Shown: positions 8,559-17,981, counted from the stretch's first letter. The stretch is 64,000 nt of DNA from Deltaproteobacteria bacterium (GCA_020848905.1 JADLHG010000031.1:186001-250000), one strand, 5' to 3'. Notes: generated by a model from the sequence alone, not told the origin. Numbers and translations: made by a program.

Positions 8559-9200
8559 TCAGGCCGCCAGCGCCGGCGTAGCCGCGGACTGAGCCAGGGC
8601 CAGCAGCCGCTTCCGGATCTTGTTCTTCTTCGAGTAGACGGTCTTGATCGAGATGTTCATCGCGCGCGCCACCTCGAGCGGGCCGAGCCCCGAGGCGAAG
8701 TAGAGCTCGACGAAGCGCTGGTCTCGCGCCGAGAAGTCCGCTGCCAGGCCGGCCAGCCGCCGCCAGCGCTCCCGGTCGAGCAGCTCGTCGAGAGGGGACG
8801 GGGAGCCGCTCGGTCCCTCGGGACAGCCGTCGATGCGGTCGAGAATGGGCTCGCGCGCGATCGACCGCAGGTGGTCGTAGGTCGTGTTGATGGAGATGAG
8901 CCCCAGCCAGCTGCTCAGCTTGGTGCCACGCGCCGGGTCGTAGACCCGCAGCTTCTTCATGTCGTCGCGCACGAGGTTGAGGCAGACCTCGGCGAAGATC
9001 TCGTCGATGTCCTCGCTCCCCAGGACCGAGTCGAACCTGCCGGCGGTCTTCATGATGCAGCGAAAGATGAGCGGACGAAATCGCCGCATCAGCTCGCGCC
9101 AGGCGAGCGCGTCGTGCCCGAGGACCGCGTCTCGAAGCGCGAGATCGGAGAGGTCGCGGTACGAGGCGGCGGAGGTCGAGGGCTCTGGCTTCTGGTTCAT
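8559..9200 (-). CDS. RNA polymerase sigma-70 family factor, ECF-like
   Basis: A 213-residue sigma factor. Residues about 27-120 contain the region 2 fold (WRELMRRFRPLIFRCIMK, IDEIFAEVCLNLVRDD, then WLGLISINTTYDHLRS, the promoter-melting part). Residues about 150-200 form region 4 with the DNA-binding helix-turn-helix (LGPLEVARAMNISIKTVYSKKNKIRKRL). Region 3 is absent and the length fits extracytoplasmic-function-type sigma factors. No anti-sigma gene is adjacent. GAGGTGACGCG just before ATG 9200 supports the start. A candidate sigma-54 promoter lies about 80 bases upstream (9280-9294), which would place this factor under an NtrC-type activator in a sigma cascade. Confidence 0.85.
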   Translation of the reverse strand: MNQKPEPSTSAASYRDLSDLALRDAVLGHDALAWRELMRRFRPLIFRCIMKTAGRFDSVLGSEDIDEIFAEVCLNLVRDDMKKLRVYDPARGTKLSSWLGLISINTTYDHLRSIAREPILDRIDGCPEGPSGSPSPLDELLDRERWRRLAGLAADFSARDQRFVELYFASGLGPLEVARAMNISIKTVYSKKNKIRKRLLALAQSAATPALAA

Positions 9201-9279
9201 CGCGTCACCTCGAGGCTATGACCAGCGCTCGCGGGCTCGGTTCCCTCGCGCGCGACTGGCGGTGCTGATTTCTACAAAC

Positions 9280-9294
9280 GCAACTCCGGTGCCA
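9280..9294 (-). promoter_or_regulatory. Candidate sigma-54 (-24/-12) promoter
   Basis: On the minus strand the sequence is TGGCAC, five bases, then TTGC (complement of 9294 down to 9280). This matches the sigma-54 consensus TGGCAC-N5-TTGCW in all but the last base. Transcription would start near 9268, leaving about 68 bases of leader before the sigma factor gene at 9200. The GG and GC dinucleotides have the required spacing. Confidence 0.6.
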
Positions 9295-9491
9295 CGGATC
9301 TATCTGCGTGCGCGAGAGATCAACGAGCCGCTTCCCTACGGGTTACAGTGAAATGGCGTCGGGCGTGCGCCGGGCGGCGAGAGGTGTGGGCGGGGGGACC
9401 CGGGGTGGTGGCAAAGCAGACACAGCGGCGGAGGTCGCGCTCGGGCGGTCGGGCCCGAGGGGACGACGGGCTCGGGTCCGACGGCGAGGGG

Positions 9492-10970
9492 TCAGGCGTG
9501 CTCGACCGCCCGGGCCCATCGCTGCCGCAGGGCGGCCCGGTCCGTCGCCGAGAGGTTGGGACGGAAGGTGGCCTCGGGCTGCCAGGCCTTCGCGATGGCT
9601 GAGGCGTCGCTCCACACTCCCGTGGCGAGGCCGGCCAGAAAGGCCGCGCCGAGCGCTGTGGTCTCGATCACCTGCGGGCGCACGATGGGCAGCCCGAGGA
9701 GGTCGGCCTGGAGCTGCATGAGCAGGTTGTTCGCGGCCGCGCCCCCGTCCACGCGGAACGAGCCGACGGCTTGCCCCGCGCCTTCGCTCATGGCCTGCAC
9801 CAGGTCGCAGATCTGGAGCGCGATCCCCTCGAGGGTGGCGCGCGCCAGGTGCGCCCGCGTGGTGCCGCGCGTCAGTCCGACGATGATCCCGCGAGCCTCG
9901 GGCCGCCAGTGCGGGGCGCCGAGACCGACGAGGGCCGGCACGAAGGTCACGCCGCCGCTGTCTGGGACCTGGCGCGCGAGTTCCTCGATCTCGCTCGCGC
10001 TGGCGATGATCCCGAGCCCGTCGCGCAGCCACTGCACAGCGGCGCCGGCGATGAACGCGCTTCCTTCGAGGGCGTAGGTGGTCTTGCCGCCGAGCTGCCA
10101 GGCCACCGTGGCGAGCACCCCGCTCTTCGGCGCCACGGGCCGCGAGCCCGTGTTCAGCAGCAAGAATGCGCCGGTGCCGTAGGTGCACTTCGCGTCGCCC
10201 GGCGCGTAGCAGGCCTGCCCGAAGAGCGCCGCCTGCTGGTCCCCGGCCAGTCCCGCCACCGGGATGCCGTCGGGGAGTCCGGGGACGCCTCGCGTCGCGC
10301 CGTAGCGCTCCGAGGAGGAGCGCACCTCGGGCAGCACCTGTCGCGGCACGCGCAGGGGCGCGAGCAGCTCTTCGGACCAGGCCAGGCGGTGGATGTCGTA
10401 CAGCAGCGTACGCGACGCGTTGCTCGGATCGGTGACGTGAGCCGCGCCCCCCGTGAGGCGCCAGACGAGGTAGCTGTCCACGGTGCCGAAACAGAGCGCC
10501 CCCGCCTCGGCGCGCGCGCGAAGGCCGGGCACCTCGTCGAGCAGCCAGCGCACCTTGGTCCCCGAGAAGTACGGGTCGAGGACGAGCCCCGTCCGGTCGC
10601 GATAGAGCTCCTCGAGCCCGGCGCGCTTCAGCTCCGCGCACAGGTCGGCCGTCCGTCGGTCCTGCCAGACGATGGCCGGATGGGCGGCCTTCCCCGTCGC
10701 GCGGTCCCAGAGGATGCTCGTCTCGCGCTGGTTGGTGATGCCGATCCCGGCGATGCGGTGCGGGTCGAGCTGCGCGGCCGCGAGCGCCGCCTGTGTGGCC
10801 TCGAGCACCGACCCCCAGATCGCCTCGGGGTCGTGCTCCACCCAGCCGGGGCGAGGATAGCTCTGGGGGAACTCGCGGTTGGCCTTGGCCACCACGCGGA
10901 TCGCGTCGTCGAGCACCATCACCGTGGTGCCCGTCGTGCCCTGGTCGATGGACAGGACGTAGCTAGCCAT
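9492..10970 (-). CDS. glpK: Glycerol kinase
   Basis: A full-length 492-residue FGGY kinase that phosphorylates glycerol with ATP to give sn-glycerol 3-phosphate in the cytoplasm. The N-terminal phosphate loop [11 protein letters not shown] (residues about 7-17) and the TNQRETSI segment are diagnostic of glycerol kinase. The C-terminal [17 protein letters not shown] motif matches the second FGGY signature. No glpF or glpD is nearby. The start overlaps the end of the upstream lipase gene by 8 bases, so the two are almost certainly co-transcribed and perhaps translationally coupled, linking acylglycerol hydrolysis to glycerol use. Confidence 0.97.
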   Translation of the reverse strand: MASYVLSIDQGTTGTTVMVLDDAIRVVAKANREFPQSYPRPGWVEHDPEAIWGSVLEATQAALAAAQLDPHRIAGIGITNQRETSILWDRATGKAAHPAIVWQDRRTADLCAELKRAGLEELYRDRTGLVLDPYFSGTKVRWLLDEVPGLRARAEAGALCFGTVDSYLVWRLTGGAAHVTDPSNASRTLLYDIHRLAWSEELLAPLRVPRQVLPEVRSSSERYGATRGVPGLPDGIPVAGLAGDQQAALFGQACYAPGDAKCTYGTGAFLLLNTGSRPVAPKSGVLATVAWQLGGKTTYALEGSAFIAGAAVQWLRDGLGIIASASEIEELARQVPDSGGVTFVPALVGLGAPHWRPEARGIIVGLTRGTTRAHLARATLEGIALQICDLVQAMSEGAGQAVGSFRVDGGAAANNLLMQLQADLLGLPIVRPQVIETTALGAAFLAGLATGVWSDASAIAKAWQPEATFRPNLSATDRAALRQRWARAVEHA

Positions 10971-11775
10971 GGGTCTTCTCCTGGGTGGCGGCGGGCGCCT
11001 GCGCGGCGAGGAAGTGTCCGACCTCGGCCGCCACGAGGTCCTTCTCGACGTCGATGGTGACCAGATGAAACGAGCGCGCCAGGCTGAGGCGCCGCGCCGA
11101 AGGGAGGCGCGAGACGAGCTCCGTCGAGCAGGCGAAGGGGACGGTGTGGTCCCTCCGGCCGTGCACGACGAGCGCGGGGCAGCGCACTTCTTCGAGACGC
11201 GGGCGCACCTCGCCGATGAGGGCCTCGAGGCTGCGCAGCGCGGGGATCGGGAAGGCCGGCGTTCGCGGGTAGCGCCGCCGCATGCCGCGGTCTCGCACGT
11301 CGGCGCCGAGGCGCGGGGGGACGGGGACCGTGCGGGTGTCGAGCCCGAGCTGGCGCAGCAGCACCAGGCTCCAGCGGGCGAGCGCCGGGAGCCAGAGCGG
11401 GGTGGCCAGGAGCGCGAGGCCCCGGATCTCGTCCGGCCGGCGCAGCGCGAGGGCCAGGGCCAGCACGCCGCCCATGGAGAGCCCCGCGACCTGGATCATC
11501 GGGGGCGTCGGGGCGGAGCTCGCCTGCGCGCACGCGGCGGTGAGCGTGCGGAGCCCCTCGTCGCACGAGGCGAGCCAGTCCGGAAAACGCGATGAGGCCA
11601 GGTCCTCGGCGCGGCCGCTGTGACCCGCCAGGCGGATGCCGTGCACGGTCATCCCTCGACGGTGGAGGGCTTCTCCCAGGTAGCGCATGGCGAAGGGGCT
11701 GCCGCCAAAGCCATGGACGAGCAGCACGCCGCGCGCGTCGCCCGAGAGCAGGAAGGGGCTGGTGTCGATCTCCAC
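10963..11775 (-). CDS. Alpha/beta-hydrolase, carboxylesterase / monoacylglycerol lipase-like
   Basis: A 270-residue cytoplasmic hydrolase. The [16 protein letters not shown] oxyanion segment and nucleophile elbow GLSMGG (serine near residue 117) match Est30/YvaK-type carboxylesterases and monoacylglycerol lipases. The acid (HGRRDHTV, near residue 213) and the histidine ([10 protein letters not shown], near residue 238) of the triad are both visible and well placed. It overlaps glpK by 8 bases. That pairing suggests that the substrate is a mono- or short-chain acylglycerol whose glycerol is then phosphorylated. This functional link is inference. There is no signal peptide. Confidence 0.88.
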   Translation of the reverse strand: MEIDTSPFLLSGDARGVLLVHGFGGSPFAMRYLGEALHRRGMTVHGIRLAGHSGRAEDLASSRFPDWLASCDEGLRTLTAACAQASSAPTPPMIQVAGLSMGGVLALALALRRPDEIRGLALLATPLWLPALARWSLVLLRQLGLDTRTVPVPPRLGADVRDRGMRRRYPRTPAFPIPALRSLEALIGEVRPRLEEVRCPALVVHGRRDHTVPFACSTELVSRLPSARRLSLARSFHLVTIDVEKDLVAAEVGHFLAAQAPAATQEKTHG

Positions 11776-11837
11776 GCCCCGGGTGGTACCACGAGGCGTC
11801 GCGCTCCCTCAAGGCGCGGCCGCTCTAGGGACACCGC

Positions 11838-13571
11838 CTAGGGTTGGCGGCCGAGCCGTTCTCGACGGCGGCGTTCGATCGCGGCCGCCGGCTTCGTGTT
11901 GAGGACGTGCCGCGCCTCGAGCCAGCCGCGTCGTGCGGTGAGCACCCCGTAGCCCCAGCGGCCGAGGTGCGTCGGGGCGTGCGCGTCGGTGTTCACGACT
12001 ACCGGGACGCCGAGCTCGCGTGCTTGACGGCAGTGCGCGGCGTCGAGGTCGAGCCGCGTCGGGTGCGCGTTGAGCTCGAGCGCTACGTGTGTCCGTTTGG
12101 CCGCCCGGAGCAGGGCGTCCAGGTCCACCGGGTAGGCGTCGCGCTGGCCGAGCAGACGGCCCGAAGGGTGCCCCACACAGTCCACGAGCCCGGTCTCCAT
12201 CGCGCGCACGATCCGAGCGGTCATGTCCTGGGCGGTCATCTGGAAGTGCGAGTGGACCGAGGCCACGACCCACTCTAACCCGCGCAGCGCCTTGGCCTCG
12301 AGGTCGAGGGTTCCGTCGGCCAGGATGTCGACCTCGATCCCCGCGAGCAGGCGAACCGTGCCGAGCTGCTCCTCGACGCGGCGGAGCTCGCGCACCTGCT
12401 CCTCGAGCCGCGCCTCGTCGAGGCCGCGCGCGATGGTGAGCGACTTCGAGTGGTCGGTGATGGCGAGGTACCTCAGGCCCGCCGCGTGCGCCGCTCGCGC
12501 CATCTCCTCGATCGACCCCGAGCCGTCGCTGTAGCTGGTGTGGGCGTGCAGATCGCCGAGCAGGTCCCGCTCCTCGAGCAGCGCCGGGAGCCGACCCTGC
12601 TCCGCGGCCTCGAGCTCCCCCCGATCCTCGCGCAGCTCCGGCGGGATGAAGGGCAGGCCCACCGCCGCGAAGACCTCCTCCTCCGTTACGCCGCAGAGTC
12701 GCGCTTCCCCCGCCTCTTTGAAGACCCCGTACTCGCTCACGCGTAGGCCGCGCCGCTTGCCGCGATCGCGCACGGCGATGTTGTGCTGCTGCGACCCGGT
12801 GAAGTAGTGCAGGCCCGCGCCGTAGCTCTCGGGGGGGAGCACGCGCAGGTCCACCTGCAGACCGGCTCCGAGGCGGACGCTGCACTTCGTCTCACCGCGT
12901 GCCAGCACCTCCGCCACCTCGGGGAGCGAGGCGAAGCGCGCCATCACCGCCTCGGGGCGCTGCGAGGCGGCGAGCAGGTCCAGGTCCCCGACCGTCTCGC
13001 GCCCGCGCCGGAGGCTCCCCGCCAGGTCCGCGCGCTCCACCTCGGGGAAGGCCCGCAGCGCCTCGAGGAGCGCGCGGCCGAGGGGCATGGCCTCGCCGAT
13101 CGGCGTGCGTCCGCGGTGGCGGCGCCAGGCCTCGATCCCCTTCAGGATGCGCTCTTGGGACTTCTGGCCCAGGCGTGGCAGGGCCGCGAGCTGTCCCGCG
13201 CGCGCCGCGGCCTCGAGCGCGTCCACGCTCGTCACCCCGAGGGTGTCGTAGAGCAGCCGCACGGTCTTCGGCCCGAGCCCTTCGACCTGCAGAAGGTCCA
13301 GGAGCCCGGCCGGGACCTCGGCGCGTAACGCCTCGTGGTCGGCGCAGCGCCCCGTCTCGAGGAGCTCCGTGACGCGGTGGAGCGCCCCCTCGCCGATGCC
13401 GGGCAGCCGCTCGAGGGCCCCGGAGGCGAGGAGCGCCGACAGGGGCTCCGCCAGCTCGCCGAAGGCCTGCGCCATGCGGCGGAAGGCGCGCACCTTGAAC
13501 GGATTGTCCCCCTTCAGCTCGGAGAGATCGGCCATCTCGGCGAAGACCGCCGCGACCTGACGGTTGTCCAT
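11838..13571 (-). CDS. polX: DNA polymerase/3'-5' exonuclease PolX
   Basis: A 577-residue bacterial family X polymerase with a C-terminal PHP nuclease domain, of normal length. The N-terminal part has helix-hairpin-helix elements (LPGIGEGALHRV, VEGLGPKTVRLL). The polymerase nucleotidyltransferase site is visible in GSLRRGRETVGDLDLL with a third aspartate in LQVDLRVL. The PHP domain keeps its metal ligands: DLHAHTSYSDG, AITDHS, AGIEVDIL, ASVHSHF, GHPSG and NTDAHA. It is thus probably active as both gap-filling polymerase and 3'-5' exonuclease in base excision repair. ATG 13571 (MDNRQVAAVF) matches the family start; a TTG 15 bases upstream is less likely. It lies 62 bases before the lipase gene on the same strand and may share its transcript. 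Confidence 0.95.
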   Translation of the reverse strand: MDNRQVAAVFAEMADLSELKGDNPFKVRAFRRMAQAFGELAEPLSALLASGALERLPGIGEGALHRVTELLETGRCADHEALRAEVPAGLLDLLQVEGLGPKTVRLLYDTLGVTSVDALEAAARAGQLAALPRLGQKSQERILKGIEAWRRHRGRTPIGEAMPLGRALLEALRAFPEVERADLAGSLRRGRETVGDLDLLAASQRPEAVMARFASLPEVAEVLARGETKCSVRLGAGLQVDLRVLPPESYGAGLHYFTGSQQHNIAVRDRGKRRGLRVSEYGVFKEAGEARLCGVTEEEVFAAVGLPFIPPELREDRGELEAAEQGRLPALLEERDLLGDLHAHTSYSDGSGSIEEMARAAHAAGLRYLAITDHSKSLTIARGLDEARLEEQVRELRRVEEQLGTVRLLAGIEVDILADGTLDLEAKALRGLEWVVASVHSHFQMTAQDMTARIVRAMETGLVDCVGHPSGRLLGQRDAYPVDLDALLRAAKRTHVALELNAHPTRLDLDAAHCRQARELGVPVVVNTDAHAPTHLGRWGYGVLTARRGWLEARHVLNTKPAAAIERRRRERLGRQP

Positions 13572-13613
13572 CTCGCTTGCCCCCAAGGCGATGCGTGCCG
13601 CGAACCGGTTGCG

Positions 13614-14495
13614 CTAGCCGACCACGCGATTCCGTCCCGCGCGCTTGGCACGGTAGAGGTTCTCGTCGGCCATCTTGATGAAGGGGCTGACCTCCATCGG
13701 TTCCCCCTCCAGCGTGGCGACCCCCACGCTCACGGTGAGCGGAATGACCTCCCCCTCGAACTCGAAGGGCTGCGAGCCGACGAGCTCCCGGAGCTGTTCG
13801 GCGAAGCGCATCGCGCCGGCGTGCCCCGCCTCGGGGAGCACCACCACGAACTCCTCACCCCCGTAGCGGGCGAGGAGCTCTTCCCGCCGGATGCGGGAGC
13901 GCAGTCTCCGCGCCAGCTCGCGCAGCACCGCATCGCCGGTGAGATGCCCGTGCGTGTCGTTCACCTGCTTGAAGTGATCCAGGTCGAAGATGACCACCGA
14001 GAGAGGCCGTCCGTAGCGCTGACACCGGGCCAGCTCCCGCTCGAGGTAGTCGAAGAGGTAGCGCTTGTTGTGCGCCTCGGTGAGGCCGTCGATGATCGTC
14101 ATCCGGTAGATGGCCTCGTGGTAGCTCGACTCCACGTTGCCGCCCGAGAGGAACTTGAAGATCGCGTTACCCACCTGCACGAGGTCCCCGTCGGCCAGCG
14201 CCCGCGCCTGCGTCACGGGGTGCTCGTTCACGTAGGTGCCGTTCGTGCTCTCCATGTCCGTGATCAGCGTGGCCGCCCCCTTCTGCTCGATCCGGGCGTG
14301 CCGGCGCGAGACCGAGTCCATGTCCACCATGATCTCGCAGTCGTTACCGCGGCCGATGTACTGCTCGCTGGCCTCGAGCGGGAAGCGCTTTCCCATCTGC
14401 GCTCCCGGCGGATAGATGAGCACCAGGCAGGCCGCCTGGGACCCCACCTGTGGAGGCCGCACGCTGGTGATGCGGGTCTTCCACTCGTCGGCCAT
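13614..14495 (-). CDS. FHA-GGDEF diguanylate cyclase
   Basis: A 293-residue protein with an FHA phosphothreonine-binding domain (residues about 22-115: IGRGND, SVSRRHARI, DMESTNGTYVNE) followed by a GGDEF domain (about 125-293). The catalytic elements look intact: FDLDHFKQVNDTHGH, the RYGGEEF active site near residues 218-224 and VSVGVA. It should make c-di-GMP from two GTP. The inhibitory I-site position, five residues before GGEEF, reads RREE instead of RxxD, so product inhibition may be weak. No transmembrane segment. The FHA domain suggests control by a Ser/Thr kinase, although none is encoded in the window. Compare the degenerate relative at 29413-30381. Confidence 0.93.
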   Translation of the reverse strand: MADEWKTRITSVRPPQVGSQAACLVLIYPPGAQMGKRFPLEASEQYIGRGNDCEIMVDMDSVSRRHARIEQKGAATLITDMESTNGTYVNEHPVTQARALADGDLVQVGNAIFKFLSGGNVESSYHEAIYRMTIIDGLTEAHNKRYLFDYLERELARCQRYGRPLSVVIFDLDHFKQVNDTHGHLTGDAVLRELARRLRSRIRREELLARYGGEEFVVVLPEAGHAGAMRFAEQLRELVGSQPFEFEGEVIPLTVSVGVATLEGEPMEVSPFIKMADENLYRAKRAGRNRVVG

Positions 14496-14607
14496 GCTGG
14501 AGGGAATCGCCTTCGCTTTGGAGAGCTAATTCTTACGCGGCGGGGTGGGGTGGGTCAAGTTGGGGCGGCCGCGGTCAGGTCCGGCCGCCGCGTCAGGCGC
14601 TTTTGCG

Positions 14608-16161
14608 CTACAGGCACTGCGGCATGTCGGCGAGCTCCTTCGAGAGCCACTTGTTCTCCGAGGTCAGGCAGCGGGCCACGGCCACGGTGCCCTTGACCGG
14701 CTCCCCCTTGCGCATGATCTGCAGGCCGTAGGGCGAGCCGTCCTCCGCCGCGCTGCAGCCGTCCGTGCCGGGGCGTGGCACGACCCGCCAGCAGGGGCAG
14801 TTCGCGCCGCAGTCGGCCTTGTTCGGGTCGTCGAAGAACTCCTTCGGACACTTGTTCACCTGCGTGGACTTCTCGGTCGGCGTCCCCTGCCCGATGACCT
14901 CTTCCACCGCGCACTCCACCTTGTCCAGGCAGCTCTTGGCGCAGGTCACGTCCTTGCCCGCGCTGTTCTTGCCGACCGCGCTCCCCGCGGAGCAGGCCAG
15001 CCCACCGCCGGGGGTCAAGAGCGGCGAGGAGATGCACTGCCCGCCGAGCTTGCCCACGATCTTCTTGCCCAGCGCCAGCATGGCCGGCCCGAAATCCTGC
15101 TCGCAGATGGAGTAGAACAGGCTGTCTGCCTTGAGCCCCGCATCTTTCTCCAGCACCGCCTTCAGCCGGATCGCGGGGGACGCGATGGCGGTCTTCGAGA
15201 CCTGGCAACTCGGGCGGAGCGAGGGCTCGGTGCCGTCCCGGCCCACCTCCACGCGGTCCGTGGGGCCGGCGATGGCCGTCATGATCAGGCGGCCTGCGGG
15301 CTTCAGCGTCTTGAAGAAGGAGACGTAGTCCTCCACCTTGTAGAGGTAGTCCTTGGCCGGCACGCAGTTCTGGCGGGGCCCGACCTTCATGCGGTCGTTG
15401 ATGTCGCACTGGATGCCGAACTCGAAGCAGCGGAACGAGTTGAGCGGTCCCAGCGGATCGGTGAGCCCCTGCTGGGACGGGTCAAAGAGCTGCGGGTTCT
15501 TGGCCGAGCAGTCGTCCTCGTCGGTCACGAACACCACGGCGAGCAGCGCGTCCTTGCGCACGAAGCCCGGGTTCAGGTTCAGTTTCGGATCCAGCGCGCG
15601 GCGCACCGCTTCGAGCTGGTGCTCGAAGCCGCAGCCTCCGGTACCGAACGAGGCGACACACGCGAAGGCGTCCTTCACGGCCTGAACCGCGTCGCCCGTC
15701 GCGCCCGGAATGTTGGTGGTTCCCTCGATGGACTCGATGTAGGGATCCTTCGGAGGCGTGCAGCCGGCGAGACGTGCCTTGTTCTGCAGCTTGCCCTTGT
15801 CGCCTCCCGGCACCTCACAGGTCGGCAGGCCGTAGTTCCCCGCCCCGAGGTCCGACGTGATGACGCCGATGTGCACGTTCGGCAGCTTGTTGCCCAGCTT
15901 GGCGCTCCGCAGCGCGTCGATGAGGCGCGGGAAATTGGCCTTCAACGCCTCTTGCTCGTCCCCCATGGAGTCCGAGTTGTCGATCAGGAACAGGATGTCT
16001 ACGTCCTTCTCGATCGTCTGAGGGTAGACGCCCGGCGTCTGCTTGGAGCCACGGGCGAGCGGCGTTTCCACGGGCCGAGTCGGGCAGGCCAGAATCACGG
16101 GCAGGACGATTGCGATGGGCCCGAGGACTCGAAGCCAGCGCCAAAGTTCACTCGAAAACAT
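14608..16161 (-). CDS. VWA-domain lipoprotein, cysteine-rich
   Basis: A 517-residue predicted lipoprotein. The N terminus is hydrophobic and ends in a lipobox (VILA followed by C26). A von Willebrand factor A domain follows at once, with the MIDAS metal motif DNSDSMGD at residues about 61-68 and a later FVTDEDDCS segment. The C-terminal part is rich in cysteines, probably disulfide-bonded outside the cytoplasm. Proteins of this layout are common in Myxococcota and are thought to bind proteins or surfaces, but none has a fixed function that I can name. ATG 16161 is preceded by AGGAGGGTGGA, an excellent ribosome binding site; upstream in-frame starts are not credible. A sigma-70 promoter is visible at 16199-16227. 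Confidence 0.83.
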   Translation of the reverse strand: MFSSELWRWLRVLGPIAIVLPVILACPTRPVETPLARGSKQTPGVYPQTIEKDVDILFLIDNSDSMGDEQEALKANFPRLIDALRSAKLGNKLPNVHIGVITSDLGAGNYGLPTCEVPGGDKGKLQNKARLAGCTPPKDPYIESIEGTTNIPGATGDAVQAVKDAFACVASFGTGGCGFEHQLEAVRRALDPKLNLNPGFVRKDALLAVVFVTDEDDCSAKNPQLFDPSQQGLTDPLGPLNSFRCFEFGIQCDINDRMKVGPRQNCVPAKDYLYKVEDYVSFFKTLKPAGRLIMTAIAGPTDRVEVGRDGTEPSLRPSCQVSKTAIASPAIRLKAVLEKDAGLKADSLFYSICEQDFGPAMLALGKKIVGKLGGQCISSPLLTPGGGLACSAGSAVGKNSAGKDVTCAKSCLDKVECAVEEVIGQGTPTEKSTQVNKCPKEFFDDPNKADCGANCPCWRVVPRPGTDGCSAAEDGSPYGLQIMRKGEPVKGTVAVARCLTSENKWLSKELADMPQCL

Positions 16162-16198
16162 TCCACCCTCCTGGACATTTGGGGTCGAGAGCGGCCGC

Positions 16199-16227
16199 AT
16201 TATAGGGACCGCCCCCGGCCGGGGCAA
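16199..16227 (-). promoter_or_regulatory. Sigma-70-like promoter for the VWA lipoprotein gene
   Basis: On the minus strand TTGCCC (16227-16222) and a perfect TATAAT (16204-16199) are separated by 17 bases. The start of transcription would be near 16192, about 30 bases before the start codon at 16161. The remaining part of the 16162-16481 gap shows no gene; an isolated TTGACA at 16345-16350 has no matching -10 element. Confidence 0.6.
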
Positions 16228-16437
16228 CGATCGATCGAAGGTACAACGCAATTCCGGGGCCATCCGTGGAGCTGCCCAACCTCGGGAAAGGCCTGGGCCG
16301 CCGGCCGCGGAGTGCCAACCGATGCGTCGGCAGCGACAACAAAGTTGACATGTGGCACCCTCCCGGCCTGCCGCGGATCCCCTCCGGCGGCCTGGATCCC
16401 CGCGAAACCCGCCCTAGACCCCCTCCGGGCCGTTTCC

Positions 16438-16466
16438 TTGCTGGGGCTCCGGGAGCGGATTAGGAT
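16438..16466 (+). promoter_or_regulatory. Weak promoter candidate for the sigma-54 response regulator
   Basis: TTGCTG (16438-16443) and TAGGAT (16461-16466) lie 17 bases apart. Transcription would start near 16473, only about 9 bases before ATG 16482, which would give a nearly leaderless message. This fits with the lack of a clear ribosome binding site there. The match to consensus is modest. Confidence 0.3.
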
Positions 16467-16481
16467 CAGCGGCATCGGCAC

Positions 16482-17873
16482 ATGACCACTGCTCCCCTGC
16501 GACGCGTCCTCGTCGTCGACGACGAGGAGAATATCCGGCACATGCTGGCGCTCGCCCTGCGTCCGGAGGGGTTCGAGGTCACCGCGGCCGCCTCGGGGCC
16601 CGAGGCCCTCGCCGCGCTCGCCACGGCCCCGTTCGACGTGGTGCTCTCCGACGTCCGCATGCCCGGGATGGGGGGCCTCGAGCTTCTGGCGGAGATCCAG
16701 GCCCGGCATCCGGGCACGGTGGTGATCATCATGAGCGCCTACGGCACGGTGGACACGGCCATCGAAGCCATGAAGCGCGGCGCCTACGACTACATCTCGA
16801 AGCCCTTCAAGCCCGTGGAGGTGGTGCTGCTGCTCCGCAAGGCCGAGGAGCGCGAGCGCCTGAAGCGCGAGAACCTGGCGCTCAAGCAGGACCTCGAGCG
16901 CATGCGCGGCGGCGCGAGCGCCGGCTTCGGCGGGATGGTGGCTCGCAGCGCCGTGATGCAGGAGCTCTTCCGCACGGTGCGCAAGATCGCCGAGTACAAG
17001 ACCACGGTGCTGGTCCTCGGCGAGTCGGGGACGGGCAAGGAGCTCGTGGCGCAGGCCATCCACGCGCAGAGCCCGCGGGCGTCCGGCCCCTTCGTGCCCC
17101 TGAACTGCGGGGCCATCCCCGAGGCGCTCCTCGAGTCCGAGCTCTTCGGGCACGTGCGCGGCGCCTTCACCGACGCCACGCGCGACAAGAAGGGGCTCTT
17201 CGCCGAGGCTGACGGAGGGACGATCTTCCTCGACGAGATCGGGGAGCTCCCCTTGAACCTGCAGGTGAAGCTTCTGCGGGTGCTGCAGGAGGAGGAGTTC
17301 CGTCGGCTGGGCGAGACCCGCGGGACGCGCGTGGACGTCCGCGTCGTGGCCGCGACGGTGAAGGACCTGCAGACCGAGGCCCGGACCGGCCGCTTTCGCG
17401 AGGACCTCTTCTATCGCCTGAACGTGCTCCCCGTGACGCTCCCGCCTCTCCGCGAGCGGCTCGAGGATGTGCCGCTGCTCGTCGAGCACTTCATCCGACG
17501 CACGAACGCGCGGCTCGGCACGCGCATCGAAGGAATTGCCCCCGAGGCGATGAAGGTGCTGCTCGGCTATTCCTGGCCCGGGAACGTGCGCGAGCTCGAG
17601 AACACGATCGAGCACGCGGTGGTCCTGGCCGAGCACGCGGTCCTCGGTCCGGAGACGCTGCCGCCCAAGATCCGCGAGAGCGGGGACCAGGTGAAGGCCT
17701 CTCTCCTCTCGGGGACCCTGAGCATCAAGAAGACCGTGCGCCTCATCGAGGAGGAGCTCATCCGTCGGGCGCTGAAGCAGACGGGGGGAAACCGGACGAC
17801 GGCTTCGAAGGTGCTGGAGATCAGCCACCGGGCGTTGCTCTACAAGATTAAGGCCTATGGAATCACAGATTAA
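16482..17873 (+). CDS. Sigma-54-dependent response regulator, NtrC family
   Basis: A 463-residue three-domain activator. The receiver domain (residues about 8-120) has the acidic pair DDE, the phosphoacceptor aspartate in LSDVRMPGM and the lysine in YISKPFKP. The AAA+ domain (about 145-380) has Walker A GESGTGKE, the sigma-54-contacting GAFTDA loop, the Walker B region TIFLDEIGEL and the arginine-finger region RFREDLFYRLNV. The C-terminal Fis-type helix-turn-helix contains GGNRTTASKVLEISHRALLYKIK. All parts needed for ATP-driven open complex formation at sigma-54 promoters are present. No sensor kinase is adjacent; the orphan kinase at 34915 is one possible partner. It sits upstream of the pil genes, so a PilR-like role is possible but unproven. 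Confidence 0.93.
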   Translation: MTTAPLRRVLVVDDEENIRHMLALALRPEGFEVTAAASGPEALAALATAPFDVVLSDVRMPGMGGLELLAEIQARHPGTVVIIMSAYGTVDTAIEAMKRGAYDYISKPFKPVEVVLLLRKAEERERLKRENLALKQDLERMRGGASAGFGGMVARSAVMQELFRTVRKIAEYKTTVLVLGESGTGKELVAQAIHAQSPRASGPFVPLNCGAIPEALLESELFGHVRGAFTDATRDKKGLFAEADGGTIFLDEIGELPLNLQVKLLRVLQEEEFRRLGETRGTRVDVRVVAATVKDLQTEARTGRFREDLFYRLNVLPVTLPPLRERLEDVPLLVEHFIRRTNARLGTRIEGIAPEAMKVLLGYSWPGNVRELENTIEHAVVLAEHAVLGPETLPPKIRESGDQVKASLLSGTLSIKKTVRLIEEELIRRALKQTGGNRTTASKVLEISHRALLYKIKAYGITD

Positions 17874-17946
17874 TATCGGGTCCAGCCGCCAGCCAGGGTT
17901 CGCTTCGGCCGCGGCGCAGGTCCGGTGGACCGGCAGGGTGCCTTTT

Positions 17947-17975
17947 TTGACAGGGCCTGGCGCGTCCCGTATCAT
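17947..17975 (+). promoter_or_regulatory. Strong sigma-70-type promoter
   Basis: A perfect TTGACA (17947-17952), a 17-base spacer and TATCAT (17970-17975). It lies just after the response regulator gene, and no open frame begins within 350 bases downstream, so it likely drives an untranslated RNA or a long leader. Predicted transcription start is about 17982. Confidence 0.65.
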
Positions 17976-17981
17976 GTGCTC

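Noticed and set aside
16345-16350. TTGACA as a promoter of the response regulator gene
   Set aside because: No -10-like hexamer occurs at 16-18 bases; the pair at 16438-16466 fits better.
16352-16372. TGGCAC near 16353 as a sigma-54 site
   Set aside because: The sequence after five bases is CGGC instead of TTGC, so the -12 element is missing.
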